The notes beneath the pieces were generated by a model that saw nothing but the letters and a program-made list of their open reading frames with translations, searched no databases and was not told where the DNA came from. Position numbers and translations under genes: made by a program. From NCBI GenBank assembly GCA_018907035.1, contig JACCIC010000052.1:186001-250000 (forward strand): a DNA stretch of 64,000 nt, read 5' to 3'. Positions 44,624-57,700 of the stretch are shown piece after piece (position 1 is the first letter of the stretch; each line of letters opens with the position of its first letter). The DNA is from Sycobia sp. Sy_11 (lineage: Eukaryota > Arthropoda > Insecta > Hymenoptera > Epichrysomallidae).

Positions 44624-44860
44624 ATGAATATTGATTGCATGTATCAGAATAAATTGCAAATAAATCCAAATATTAATAACGAATCAAAAAATAAAATAAA
44701 AGAATTATACAATGATAATTATTTGGAAGTTAAAAATTTGAGTCTTTACAAGAACGATTTTGAAATGAAAATAATACTTAAAAGTAAAGATGTAGTGAGT
44801 TTTCTAGCACCCTTCTATCGTTTGTAATCACCAGAAGATCAGAGTCGTTTTCGGTGTCTG
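44624..44860 (+). pseudogene. Ty3/gypsy-like RT N-terminal stub
   Basis: NNESKNKIKELYNDNYLEVK and then SFLAPFYRL resemble the region just before RT fingers (F---PRRL). TAA at 44827 ends it, and no palm motif follows. Confidence 0.5.
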
Positions 44861-45099
44861 CGACTTCTACCAGATCTATTTTGTCTACGCTATCCACTGC
44901 GCTACTCTTGTTTCTAGATAACTATCTATGATTATTCTGATTATTGCCAGCTACGTGTATTGAGTTTAATTTACTGCGTAGTTTCATTTTGATAACCCAA
45001 AAAGGGGATTCGTAACCTTCAGTTATTATAGATTTCCTGGATACCGGATCGAAAATGTTTATTCTCTTATTGTTTAATCTATGTGCCGAGAGTACAGTA

Positions 45100-46250
45100 C
45101 GCTGTTGAAATCAATTTAGTGTCCCCAACTTGTAAAAGCTCGAATATTTTCGATACCATCTACGTTCAAATTTGCTTGTTTATTCGCGCATCTAACCTTG
45201 CCTGAAAAGCTCCGCTCTAATTTTTCAAAAGCTACTTCACTATTACACAGATTTTCAGTTCCTCCTGAATCCACTATGAATTTCAACACATGGTTTCTCC
45301 TCAATTTATGGAAATCATGTTTCGTAAAATAATTCAACTGACTATATGGTTGCCAGCTTTCTTACATTTGTAGCATATTTTGCCAAGCAGTTAGCGCTCA
45401 CATGCCCAGTCGCCCCCCAATGAAAACATCTTCTCATAACATCTCGCCGCGCATTGCGAGCGACCGATCGTCCTCAGGAAAATCTCGAGAACTGTCGCCC
45501 GCCCCCAACGCTCAACGAGTTGACTGGAGGCTCTCTTATTGGATTTGCAGCCTCTGCCTGTAATCTAAGTAATTTTAGTTTACCCAATTGCATTTCTACT
45601 CCCGTTGTGCCCTCGAACAGCCAGTGCGCGTGTACAGTCTCGGGGAGTGTGCCTGATACTGCGTTGTAAAATATATCTTGTTTATCGTCATCCGTGAGTT
45701 TACTAGATCGCGGCGCACTTTCAGAATCTCTAATTTTATCCTCGAATATAATCGAAAAATTCGCGGCATGTTCTCGCGTAGGTACGTATTTCAAACGATA
45801 TAACTCTTTTCTTGCAGATACTCACGTTGTTTTACATTCTAATCTTTTATACTCTATTAACTTTTCGATGACCTTTTTCGGTGATTTAATTTCAACAATT
45901 TTCGTATAATAACTGAGATGAATATAATTTGTAATTATTTCTCACGTTCTTTGTTTGTCATCTAAAATTTTTCCGAAAATCGCGAAAGTTCCGGTTATTC
46001 TAAATCCATCACGTAATCTGATTTTTTCGTTTTCAGTTCTATCATTAGAAAGTCATTGAATATTTCGAATCTAATTTCGGTCGTCAAATTGTACTTTCGT
46101 ATGCGGTTACCTTCCTTAGATAATACTAATTCCAGTCTCTCAGTTAAGAAATCAATCTTATTTTCATTTTTGCATCCCTCAATTTCTTTACAACCAAACT
46201 GTTTACAGTATGTTCTATATATTTTTCAATCTTTGAGTTTTCGTTTGTCT
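45100..46250 (-). pseudogene. Ty1/copia gag and protease remnant
   Basis: From high to low coordinates on the minus strand: IETKNEKIRLRDG, KIVEIKSPKKVI, and then an open frame (45794-45474) with LTDDDKQDIFYNAVSGTLPE. Next comes CFHWGATGHVSANC, a CCHC knuckle whose second cysteine is tryptophan, then CYKCKKAG. The frame at 45337-45116 has FIVDSGGTENLCN, the Copia protease site (VDSGA-HL), followed by KVRCANKQANLNVDGI, characteristic of Copia after the active site. No integrase or RT remains. It abuts the gypsy fragment on the opposite strand. Confidence 0.75.
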
Positions 46251-46319
46251 CTTTAATCAAATGATTACTCAAATGCATCTCAGAATTTTTATTTTCACAT
46301 GTCACATCGTGAGTAAGAG

Positions 46320-46690
46320 GTCAAGGTGACTATAACCAACACTGCGGAGCAGCGTGCTGCCTTCGTAGTATTGCAGGAGGTTGTTGTTATACAGCTGCGG
46401 ACGATCAGGCTTCTATGAGTGGGTCTGGTGAATTGTCGCGTACACTGACGCGAAACAATAACTAGGTATAATAGGTGCCTAGGATATGGTCACCTGATTC
46501 ATAGGTGCAAAGGCCCCGACCATAGTGTCTGTTGTTATCGATGCGAACAAAGAGGAAAAAAGGTGTTGGTATGCATCGCGACATCTGAGAGCTTTCTCTG
46601 TATAGGGGAAGCGAATTCGGAAGCATATCGAAAAAGTTCTGTACGGGGTTGTCAACCGCAGCAGGATAGCGGATCATATTCTTCTTTGAT
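46320..46690 (+). pseudogene. R1-like ORF1 zinc-knuckle region (copy 3)
   Basis: RCLGYGHLIHRCKGPDHSVC followed by CYRCEQRGKK forms two CCHC-type knuckles, as in the C-terminus of R1 ORF1. The second lacks its histidine-containing half. Upstream TAEQRAAFVVLQEVVV fits the preceding gag segment. Stops are present. Confidence 0.7.
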
Positions 46691-46699
46691 CCTACAACG

Positions 46700-47480
46700 A
46701 TTCTAAAGCTGATATCTTAATTATTAGTGAACAGTATCGAAACAGAGAAGGAGAAGGCTGGAACACCGATAAGTTTGGGATGGCAGCAATTTTGATTCTT
46801 GACTCGTGAATAACAAAAGTTAAGGCTCATGGATCTGGAAATGACTATGTTTGGGTGTTATGCAATAGCATTACGTATGTGAATTGCTACCTCACCTCAA
46901 ACCCCGCCATAGGTGACTACGAGGCCATACTTGAAGACCTAGAACACTTTGTCAGATAAATGAAAGGTGAGCTGGTGATGGCAGGTGATTTTAATGCTAT
47001 ATCTCTGGAATGGAGCATGCCGGAGCGCGACTTCAGAGGTGGAAAAGTCATGGACCTGGTGTCTAGACTAGGGCTAGTGATATTAACCGCTGACTTATTG
47101 CCATTTTCACGCTACCGCGCTACGTTAAAACCATACCAGATGCGACCTTTGCGACGAAATGTCTGGTCTCGTGAATACAGGACTGGCAGATGATTGAAGA
47201 CTATACAGCCAGTGATCAGAAGTACATGAGATTTCGCGTATGTGTTGGGATACCAGGTTTTATTGGAGCAATTCGTGGGGGCCTCCCAGATGGGATGATG
47301 CAAGGCTAAACAAAGAGAAATTCTCACAGGATATCAAACGTATAGAGTCAAACCTTGTTGGGATTTCAAATATTTTATTGGAAATTGATAAAGCGAAGGA
47401 GATGCTTAGTACTATAATGCGCATCCTTTACCGGGCTTGCGAAGAGTCGATCCCGAACAAAGCAATCGGGGGGAAAAGAC
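46700..47480 (+). pseudogene. R1-like endonuclease (copy 3)
   Basis: The frame reads DILIISEQYRNREG, then GMAAILILDS, then ELVMAGDFNAISLEWSMPER, with the GDFNA catalytic motif in a form close to R1 elements (GDFNAKS-EWG). A W-D-R/S region and the linker (WDDARLNKEKFSQDIKRI) follow. In-frame stops occur at about 46807 and 46959, and a frame change after 47100. Confidence 0.85.
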
Positions 47481-47879
47481 TCCCTGTATAGTGATGCATG
47501 GAAAACATAGCTGATCTCAGAGGTAGGTGTTCACGTCTGAGGCGGCTATCACAGAGAGCTCCGAAACACGGAGACGACATGGCTGTGTGGAGTGCTGAAC
47601 ATAACCTATCTATAAAATCTGTTCGAACTATCGAGGCCAGCAAACGCCGATGCTGACAGGTGCTGTGTGAGGATCTGGACACGAACACACGGGGTCTGGG
47701 ATATGGGGTCGTTGCTAGACAACTTGGTGTACATCGTCTTATCGTCACCTTGGACTTTGACACACTGCAGAACATCATAGATACTTTGTTTCTAATCCAG
47801 CCTGACAGATCTGATTCAGTGCTACCGGAAGGAAAAATGGATATCTCTATGTTCAGCAAGGATGAGCTCGTCAGAGCCG

Positions 47880-49320
47880 CAAAATCCATGTAAAACAAGA
47901 GGGCTTTAGGACTTGACCGAATTGCAGCGGAAGGACTGAAAATAGTAGTGGAAGTACATCCAGAACTCCTGTCAATGTACAATTTCTGCCTAACGGCTGA
48001 ATTATTTTATCCCAGCTGAAAGATAGCGAAACTTGTGCTTATCGACAAGGGCTTGTGCTTAACGACAAGAGTCGTTCGTAGGTACCCTCATCGTATAGTC
48101 TATGTGTATGTTAGATAATGCGGGTAAAGTAATAGAGAGACTATTGAAGCAACGCCTTCTCGGAACTGTTACTGATGACGATGGTCTGGCCGACAGAACG
48201 TACGAATTTCAGGGAGAGACCGCAGATGCTATCTTTGAGGTTGTAAATGCGGTGAAAGGTACAGAGAAGACTAATCATTACTTCCTAACGGTATATCTTT
48301 TGGTTACCCGCGACGTTCGGAATGCCTTCAACTTTGTTAAATGGGCTAATGTTTTACGAGCTATAGAGCGAGATTTCCGGGTACCGCTCTATATGCTTTG
48401 GATATTAGGTGACTATCTCAGGGACCGATTCCTAGTTTATGAGACATCTTATAGCTGGATGAGAAAAAGGCATAGTGCTGGGGCTACTTAGGGTTCGCTG
48501 CTTGGAGTCGACCAGCGGAACTTTTCATATGACGGAATCCTTCAGATGTAGATGCCTGATGACACTTTTCTAGTTGGATACGCAAATGACGTAGCAGCTA
48601 TCATCATTGCTAATGCTTATGACAATGTACAAATGCGCCTTAATTAAGTCATACGTCGTGTGAAGAGATAGTTGAAAAGCAATGGGTTGCATTTGGCGGC
48701 AACGAAAACAGAGATAGTGCTTCTGACTAAGAAGCGTATTCCAAAGATACATCTTCTGCAGGTTGGGGACACGACGATGAGTACCAAAGTAGGCGTGACG
48801 TATCTAGGAGTGACGCTAGGTCACCCTAGTAAGCTGACCTTCTGGGACTATATAAAAAAATGACAGATACAGCTACCCGAGTGACAGCATAACTCAGTAG
48901 GTTGATAACCAACGTTGATGGTCCAGCACCCTGCAAATGATGTCTGCTTATAAGAACAGCCGAATCCATCATGCTATAATACAGAGGAGGTGTAGACCGA
49001 TGCACTGAAAGCACAGAATTATAGGAAAAGAATGGTGGTAAAAGTGCAGCGAAGTGAGGCACTATGCATCGTGAGCTCTTACCGTACGGTCTCTCTGAGT
49101 CATTTGACCTAGGTGTATAACCTAGTTAAAAACATTCTCAGCAGAACGGAGGCGGTAAAACGAGCGAAAACTACTGCAATGATTAAATTGCAGAAGCGCA
49201 GGGAGAGGGATCCTTGTCGCCGATAGATGGTTCGTTTGATCAATCAATTAGAACCATGGATCCAAAGGTTGTATGAAGAGTGAATTACTACCTTACACAG
49301 ATTTTATCATGGCATGACCG
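47880..49320 (+). pseudogene. R1-like reverse transcriptase (copy 3)
   Basis: NKRALGLDRIAAEGLK starts the RT. NAGKVIERLLKQRLL, then VTRDVRNAFNFVKW and ILGDYLRDRFLVYE follow in a 129-codon frame. The catalytic box is FLVGYANDVAA (48579-48590), with YAND in place of YADD. KSNGLHLAATKTEIVLLTKK and VTYLGVTLG close the palm and thumb. The tail reads LINQLEPWIQRLYEE and then LHRFYHGM, the C-terminal region of R1 ORF2. Many stops; inactive. Confidence 0.85.
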
Positions 49321-49327
49321 ATTCCCA

Positions 49328-49730
49328 TCCTATATCCAAGGGATGGAGAATGCGGGAACGGACAAGGGAAGGCAGTAGTAAATAAATAATAGGATATTCG
49401 ATTGTAATTAATAAAACATTTATTAAAACACTGTGTAACGGAGTGCTACGGGTCGTGGGCTCATCACTCCTAGCAGGTTCCGCGACGCGAGAAACGGAGA
49501 CACAGCATATAATAACGTGCGATCGTCCATCGGAGACAAGAGGAGGGGAACATGGCGCTTGGGACAGCAATGTGCGCGGACAAGAAGGAGGCGGGTAGAC
49601 GCGCTACACAGTAATGGTGGGGCCTCACGCTAACCTATTTCTCTCTCTCTCTCGTTCGTATAGCCGCTCAGCGCTTGTTGCGTGGGATGCGGGCGCGTCT
49701 CACAAACGGGTTGCTAGTGATCGGGAGGCT
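49328..49730. repeat. dispersed repeat E, copy 1
   Basis: GGATGGAGAATG, then GATATTCGATTGTAATTAAT, TGTAACGGAGTGCTA and GCGACGCGAGAAACGGAGA recur in order at 58096-58510. On the minus strand it has AATAAA-type sequence, GC-rich promoter-like sequence and CA near the end, so it may be an LTR of an element lying between the copies. No clean TG start was found. Confidence 0.85.
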
Positions 49731-51299
49731 AGGATAGTAGACGTCTAGACTTCTGATTCTAGACGATACTCGTAGACGAGGACCCTCGAAGCTGCTCGAT
49801 ATCCGGGGCTGAAGCTCGTAGCTGAGAGATACCGAAGGTAGGGATGTCGTACGATACCTGCTCGACAGCTGGGACCAGAAGCATCTATACTGCTTGACGG
49901 CTTGGACGACAAGAAGAAACGTACTCGTTCTATTTCTAATTCTTCTCTCACTCATTTGCTGTGCGCGCACTTTCACGGTTTGCGAGTGTGGATTCGCAAT
50001 CAACCTCGAACACTCGCGGTTTTACATAAACGCGTAACGTGCGACAGCCAAATGGGCCGTCACAAACTCCCCCTCCCAAAACGGACGTGGGGAAGCGTAT
50101 GGTCGCGATTCATTTCGATGACGTGTGCTTTGGGTGCGTGCAAGTTGCAACGGTAGTTGATGGAACAACGACGCGTATCGGGGGAAAAGGCGGAAAATAG
50201 GTTACCTGCGAGGAGTGGTTTGTCACGTTAAGAAACAGATAATTGTTAATTAAAACCCGCTGGTGTTTTACAAGAATGGCAGATTTTTTTCTGAATGTAT
50301 TTAAATCACAGTTTTATGTATCGACATTACTTTTTTTGTATCTTGAACCTATTAGTGAATGAATATATATCAACGCTAACATTAAAAGTATTATTGATAA
50401 CTAACCTAAGCATCGCTATTGAGTATGAAACTAATTATTAACCTACTGGAACTATCGTTAGTACTTGAGCTACCCTAATCCTATTCTAACTATCCTACGC
50501 TTGGATATCGCTGACTAAAATCTAATATGTATGTTGGTAGTAATCTCTTCTTCTTATACTCTTGTCGACTCTGCTCCTCGCACGTTCTGACCTTTTTAGG
50601 TACGTGATCGGGGAGTACATTACACTGGTTTTCATCTTCTTTCTTCGCTACTGTGTTCGTTGATGAAATATTTTTGGTTCTTGAATAGTGTGTCGGTCAT
50701 TTGAATCGGGTACAACGTTGGTGGGACGAGCAAGAAGCCTATTGTGGTTTCGATCCTATTTTTCATCTTCTATTGCTTTTGTCCTCGCCCGCCAATGCTG
50801 TGCCATCGCGGTATTTCTTTACTCGCGAAAAAGAAGGGGTTATCTTTACTTCTAACTTGCTTTAAAATTTCCCGTTCATCCCGTACGTGATTTTATATTA
50901 CTTCGCGGTCTACAGGTATTTCGTATCATTCGCGTTGGTGCTGTTATATTTTTGCAGTAGGAGAAAATCGCGGGGATACGAAAAGGGAAACGCTGGATAA
51001 TATTCTTTGGGGCCATTGATATATTGTTACTGGCCGGGTTACCTTTTTACTTGTTAAAGTAGACTGTTGAGCCTCGTATATTAATTAAGACCGGCTGCAG
51101 GCCTCCTAATATACCAGCTACTTCCTATAACGTATGGGCTACAATGGGCCATTCATTTTGCTGATGCATAACTCCTTTTTCTGTCACTTGTTGATTCGAT
51201 ACCTGAAGTGTCGTCTTAGCTCCTTTGCTGACTGAACCCCGCGATCATCCTCCCCCTCCCAAGACGATACAATAGGGGCCGATCGCTCCGGGCAAGTCG
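49731..51299. other. moderately GC-rich stretch, no assigned gene
   Basis: No convincing motif on either strand. CTCCCCCTCCCAAAACGG (50069) and CTCCCCCTCCCAAGACG (51250) are near-identical short strings. Confidence 0.4.
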
Positions 51300-52325
51300 T
51301 GCACGTGTGTACGTCGCGAGTTGGCTGAAACAGAAGCGTCTGCTTCGAGAGTGTGGACATACGGTGAATCGGTGTCCCTCCGATCCTCAGTTCCAGCAGC
51401 CGACTAATGGTGCTTCTCTATTGTTTTTCGGTACACTACCTATCCCTGGTAGTGGTCGTGCTGGTGGTAATAGATTTGAGCGTAGGGTACAAAATTAGGG
51501 CGCGGCGTGACTATTAAAGTTATCAGAGCTGGAATTGCTCTTTGTGAGCTGGCGCTATGGGTCGTTGCTTGTAGCTCGTTGAACACCTCGTCGATGCTTG
51601 CTCTGCGAGCAGTCACAAATTGACCATCGAGAGTTGGTACTTTAAAGCGGTGAAATCTTTTTAGGTAGGGATCTTTGTGGATGAATAGGGATTTTTCTGG
51701 GTACGTAAGGGTATGAGGGAATGGTTAGTTGCCTCTGGCCTTTTCGCCACCGGAGATTTTGTACCTGGACAGTAGAATAATCCGTTCTCCACCTCTTGTG
51801 TCTTGAGTGCCTTGGAATTTGGGGCGAGTTTTCCAGATGCCAGTCTCTTGCGTTGCTCTCAGTCTCAGGGTTGGATTTCCGGCGGGAACTAGGGCCAGAC
51901 TGGAACGGCAGGAGGGGAATGTACCTTATCTGTCTACTACATTTCTAGAGAAGTGCATCTCGCGGGTTTCTATGAATCACTGTTCTGTCGTGATCAAAAT
52001 CCTGCGAGATGCCTCCAGTGGTCCCGTTTTACGCGAGTCCTCGATATTTGCCTGGTCGCATATCTTTATCTTTTCCCTGAGGTCCTTATATCTTTTCATA
52101 AACAGGCTGTAGACCCAATCAGTTTCCTGTTCTTTATGTCTTCTTTTGGGTTTCTCCTTTCTTCTCTTCCTTCTTCTTCTACTGCAATATCTTCTTTTTC
52201 ATCTTCTTTTTTAGCGCCTTTATATCTTTCTCTCAAGGGCCATTTGTATAATCCCCTTGCCTTTTCTGATGTTATTTTTGATGTTATGATAGTTTTACGT
52301 CTTTCCCGACGCTCCTCTTCATATG
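51300..52325 (-). pseudogene. LTR-retrotransposon gag-like fragment with zinc knuckle
   Basis: On the minus strand a K/E-rich charged helix (EEERRERRKTIITSK, then KEDEKEDIAVEEEGREEKG, near 52320-52130) leads through broken frames to a knuckle at about 51405-51355. The knuckle reads CWN-GSEGHRFTVCPH, with a stop where the second cysteine is expected. SRRFCF and a partial second knuckle follow. It lies downstream of an RT fragment on the same strand, the wrong order for one element, so it belongs to a different copy. Confidence 0.55.
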
Positions 52326-52700
52326 GCAGCCTTGTATACTGGAAGAGGCCTTTTTGGCGGGACCGTAAATGCGGTGATCTCTTTGCTGCTCTTATCTAAC
52401 GGTTTTTGATGGTATGCTTGACTCAAATCAATCTTGGACAAGTATCGCACGTCACGTAAGTTATCCAGGAGGGCATTATATGCGGCAGGGGATACGCGTC
52501 TTTCTTTGTGATGGCGTTAACTGCCGGGTACTCAATGCAGAATTGAGTCTTTCTGTCCATCTTCAGGACTATTACTGGACAACTTGCTTCAGCAGCCAAT
52601 CATGGATTCAGCTTTATTGGGCGATGTTTTTGTGTATCTATGTGATGAAGCAGCCAGCTGAAACGGTCCCTTTGCGGGAGGTATGAGATGGTCTAATAAC
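52326..52700 (-). pseudogene. Ty3/gypsy reverse transcriptase fragment
   Basis: The minus strand contains a KKDAYPLPHI-type motif, then VRYLSKIDLSQAYHQKPLD, then ITAFTVP and GLFQYTRLPYE in shifting frames. These are consecutive motifs of Ty3/gypsy RT. The sequence breaks off at LPYE (about 52325) before the YVDD box and joins the gag-like fragment directly. Confidence 0.8.
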
Positions 52701-52899
52701 CCCTAGAGCTCACAGCGTTCAGCGTTGTCGAGCAGACCCAATCCGTTGACGGCAGTTATTGCAGTGATGGCTTCCTGCAGGCCGTTCTATTGCGTCACGA
52801 AACGCATGATGATGTGTTTCAGCGTCCGCCATGTCGCGTCTGCAATAATGATCATCATTTTTATTAAAGTCAATATGTCCATCCCAAATATGATGACGT

Positions 52900-53190
52900 A
52901 TGTAAGGATTTTTGCTACCTCGCACCGTGCTTGAAGTTGCCGGTCATCAATATTAAGTAACAGTTTGATCTAGCATCATTTAGGCATATTTTCTCATCCG
53001 TCAGTTGTATGTAAGAGATCAGCGGAATTAGTGCTGATCTCACTCACTCCCCTGGAGCTGGGCCTACGTATGTTTTACATGCTCCTGAATTAATAAGTGC
53101 GGGAAATACTTTCCCCATCAACTTAATTTTGAGGAAAAATCGATTTTCCTCGTCGTGAGTATTGAGGTTCGGGCGTGTACTCCTGACATC
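52900..53190 (-). pseudogene. Ty3/gypsy protease fragment
   Basis: Minus-strand NRFFLKIKLMGKVFPALINS followed by GACKTYVGPAPGE is the retropepsin active-site region, with NSGA where DTGA or DSGA is expected. The catalytic aspartate is therefore lost. ALIPLISYIQLTDEKI follows. Confidence 0.7.
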
Positions 53191-53299
53191 CTTTGCGTCG
53201 GGTTACGGGTTGTCGCTGTTTCCAGCGAGTGAAGTCGTGTCATGAGGGGTTGCAAGGTCCACTCCTAATTCCTCTCCCCTCGTGTATTTCCCGGCTTAT

Positions 53300-54712
53300 T
53301 TCTTGGGCTGTATCGTGGAGAGTTCTTTGTCGTTAAATTTTATTCGTCCCAGTTGTAACAGAATAGCTGTTTTCTATCTGGACACCTATGAACCCAGTGT
53401 CGAGGCTGTTCAGGTCCAACAAGGTCTTTTGTCTTCGCCTTGCGGCCTGTCTTCAATATTTTGGAAATATCGTTGTGGCGAATCGTAATCATCATAATCT
53501 TGTCTATAATTGTCCCTGGTTGTTTCAGTTGTCTTGTTGTATTGATGCCCTAGGTGGTCGTTCGCTTCGATGTATGTACTCGCTCCAGTTGCCGTTGCGG
53601 CTTGGCGATTGATAGTCGCCATTGGGCGTTTGGTCTGGTCGTGGTAATCACGCTCGCTGCTTCGATACTGAGGAGGTCTATGAGATGTGAAATAAGTTGG
53701 GGAATATATAGAACCTGAGGACGATTAGTGTCTATTGCGTGAGGATGATGGGGACTGATATTGAGATGATGGCGGGGGATCGTGGTATCTGGGTGGCATT
53801 TTTATTATTTCTTCCATTCGTCTTGGCGACGGTCTCCTGATGTTTCGTGGAACCGAAGTGTGGCTCCTCCTTGGATCTTCTCGATGATCACATTGGCGTG
53901 ATTCATTATTTTCAGATCTAGCTAGTATTGACGCCGAGGGTTCTATTATCGGTATTGTCTTTTCGACACCAATGATTTATCGTATTTGAGGGCTGCTAAC
54001 CGGGACCGCTTACTCGGTCTCCCTGTTGATGAGCAAGTTGCGGTGCTTACCATGCAGAGTTCTGCAGGTGGCGGCTCTTTGTAAAGCCGTGTAAGTTCTT
54101 TCTTTAACTCATTCTGCTGCCCATCAGCTGGAGTTCGTCGATTGATCTAAAATCATGCCTATCGATTTTATCCATATACGATGGATGCAATTTTCGATAT
54201 ATTCTATCGATCTGTTATTCTTCGCTTAGTCCCAGTGCCGTCTTGTCTATTAGAATGCGTGTTCCTCTGAGATTATATAGATAGATCGATTTGAGGTCAT
54301 CTGTCGGGATTCCGTGGGCGCTGGCAATGTTTCTGGCGATGGGATCGGCAAAGCCGAGTACGCTGTCGGGTGCTTTTGTAGCATTACCGGGTGGGGTTAT
54401 GGGCACATGTCTGGTACGTACGGCCAGCTGTTGGCCGTAGGTTGATAGTAGTGTCCACGATTTGTGGAAATATCCTGGTCCTGCGGCTATTTATTGTGGG
54501 GATCGTCCCTATGGTATCGTGGGGACCGTACGGGATTGTCCCGTCAGGTTTTTATCTTCTTCATGGGTATCTGGCTATGTTGATGGACCGGCAGGCGTCT
54601 GTGGTAAGTGAGCTACCACGAGGACTGTCGAGCTCAAAGCATCCCAGATCTCTGTGATGTCGGGTCCTGTCCAGGCTTTCCATCATGCTCCTGTACGGCG
54701 TCAGCCATTTTC
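53300..54712 (-). pseudogene. Ty3/gypsy gag, broken
   Basis: A start codon at about 54712 (MADAVQEHDGKPGQDPTSQ) opens the minus-strand reading. After several breaks, DPIARNIASAHGIPTDDLKS, then RGTRILIDKTALGLSEEQID and RIYRKLHPSYMDKIDRHDF, form a gag capsid end. Further on, a Q/D/Y-rich tail (YIEANDHLGHQYNK) lies before the protease. Order and strand agree with the protease and RT fragments downstream. No intact frame exceeds 70 codons. Confidence 0.65.
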
Positions 54713-57700
54713 TACTAGTCTATGTTGAGTGGGTCAAAGGAAGTGCACAAATATTTTCTTTACTGCATAGATGTCTTTATTTATGATCTCAGAATTCAGT
54801 TATATTGTCAAATACTTATGATTGAGATAATATTGTTAATACTATTAATATTTATACTATTAACGATGTTTTATAGCAGTATCGATTCTGCGTACGTCTC
54901 GTCTATTTATTCATAGTATTTATTAATTTTTTAAAATTCTATATGTATTTCCAAATTATTAAAAATTTTTTATATATTGTTTTTTAACAATACTCGTACT
55001 ATTGTTCATTTATTCTGTTATTGATGCGTTTAGTATTCCCTGTATAATTTGTTCTACCAGTGAATCAGTTCTGTCGATCTTTCCTTCAATAGAAAGAAGA
55101 AATTTGATCCTTGATTGCTTGGTTGTTAAATAACAAGAAAAGTTTGGCAGTCTAGAGAGTAAATATTCCCTCTGTTTTTTTCTTTATACCAGTATTTTAT
55201 ATGATCTAATTTATATTATTTGTAACAATAATTAATTGTAATTATATTAATTAATTATTAATTTATACTATTTATTAACAGTAATGGTATGGTTATTTCT
55301 ATATCACTACTGTTGTATAAATAAAAAGAAATGTGAATTGTTTGAATATAAAAGTGTTTGCTTTAAAATCTTAATATTCTTTAAGTTGTTATTATTATTA
55401 GTTTATTGTTGGTACAAAAAAAACAGAATCTCTATGGTATTTGTATAAACAGCTGATGAATATTTATTGTTAATATTGTCTTTCTAATTTTTGTTTACGA
55501 TGAATTTATTTTAGTTATTGTTTGTGACGTATGGGATATGTCACTCAAGTTATAAACGAATCAAGCTAGAAAAGTGTGAATGTATGCCCATGATTCGAGG
55601 TCATCATGAACATATTCCTTCTTGTATGATGCAAGACTTCGTCAAATATAAAAAAAAAAAAAAGATTAAAATAAAATACATTTTAATGTAATAAAATAAT
55701 AATCTTGATGAAATAGGCCATGGATGTTATTCCAATTGCTTTGAAAAGATGAAATAAGTAGCCTAACATAATCTGTATAGTATAAAAGATGATTAAAACA
55801 TGCACTGTAACATTTCATTGTAATGTAATACCTGAAACGTGCTAACCTGAACGTTACTAAAAACAATTATGTTTCGATAAATAATTTGTAACTCAATTTG
55901 AATTATATTCACATAATTAAATAAAAAAAAATAAATAAAAAATTGATTTAAAAAGAAAATTTTGTTAATGACAATATAATAATGCAGTTTGTGACGTATG
56001 GGATACGACACATATTATTGTTAAAGTGATACCTTTTATTCGAATAAACAATGGTTGAAGTTGTCATCCTGATATGAGTTGGGAATTGAAGAACTTTGTA
56101 TCGGGTTGTTGGAGGGATGGTCAATCAGCATTTGAAAATATATACATATTAAAGAAATTGAGCAGTTAACAAACACATTTAAAATAAAATTGAAAACCAA
56201 ACCATCTGAAGGTTGACAATCGTATAAAGTGTTGTTGTGGTAGGTAGTGGTTTGTAATAAACACAAATTGCACTGTATAAACAAATTCGTCACTGTGATG
56301 CATTTGTTGGATTAAATAGGTGTTCACAGTGGTATATTGTTCATCAATTTCATCTTGTGCATCGACAGGTGTGCGGAATATGCCATCACTGTAAGTGTAT
56401 AGGTATTATTGATGAACACCGATAAAAAAAATTTTTAAATTAAGGTTATACGTACAAGTAAAATAATATGATCTATGGAATATGTCACTTACTTGGCTGT
56501 TGTTGGTCGGGGTGCTTATTGTAAGATACAGGACTTCTTTTCGATGATACATGAGAGATGCACGATGACAGGACACACATATTAATCACATATAATGTGC
56601 GAGTTGCGCAGTAGCGCTCGCTAACGTAGGCGGTGAAGTGGAGAGCGGAACGGAAAAAGGACTACCGGAATGTATACGAATGCATAGAATATGCATTTCA
56701 GGCATTAATGAAAGGAAAAAAAGAGACCTATAGGAATGTCGTTGCGCGTCCGGTAGATGGCCGATAGTAGTGGAGACCCTTCTTACCGACTTCAAAGGAA
56801 TTAAGCACATTCGCGCGTGAAATTCAAATGAATAATTGAAAGGGCAGATTAATTGCTCCAATCACGAGTTATAGAAAGGAAGCGGAACCGGATGAAGACT
56901 TAAGTAGTAAAGATGGGAACCAATACCTGTTTGGTAAAATAATAAATTAGAGTATTTACTAAATTAAATAAGGTAATTGGTGCCGGCCAACAAATAATAA
57001 ATTGGCGGTATTTGAAGGAAGAGCGGATGTTAATTTTGTGGCAGAGAAGTAGTTGATTTCTAGCTTTTGCCGAGACTAGAAGTGATTAAAGTTTTTTTTT
57101 GAATGATTCTCTATTAGTTTTTTTTTAGAATTATTAAATTGTTGCGTGATTATCTAAGCATCGGTGAAGTAGTGTGGAAGGAGAAAGAGAGAGAGAGAGA
57201 TAGAAAAAAAATAGGATTGAGGAAGTAAGATTGAGGAAGTAGGATTGAGTAACTAAAAGTGGAAATAAAGAGAAATCAATTGAAGATTATAAATATATAT
57301 TCATTGTGAAGATTATAAAAAAAAATATATTCATGAAAATTAAGGTGAAATTATAAATATATACTCATTGAGGTAATATTGTTATTGATTTATTTATTCC
57401 ATTTTTATTTGATATTTATTATTGGATAGTTCATAAAGTTATTATTTAATTATCGTTTTTAGTGTAGATGCTGTTTTTATTTATGTCTTTTTAAATTGTT
57501 ATATTGCTCTTGTTATAAGTGCTCGTCTCATAAGGTGGCTATTCCATATACGGTGATGTGGTTTGAGGTTAGCTGTCAAAGCACTGTATTTCTATTGAGT
57601 GGTTATATAATTTAGACATTGATATCTTCTTGACTTTTTTATATTTATTACTAGATTTATCTATGGAGGAGACGTTACGCAGGGATTTACTTAATTATTT

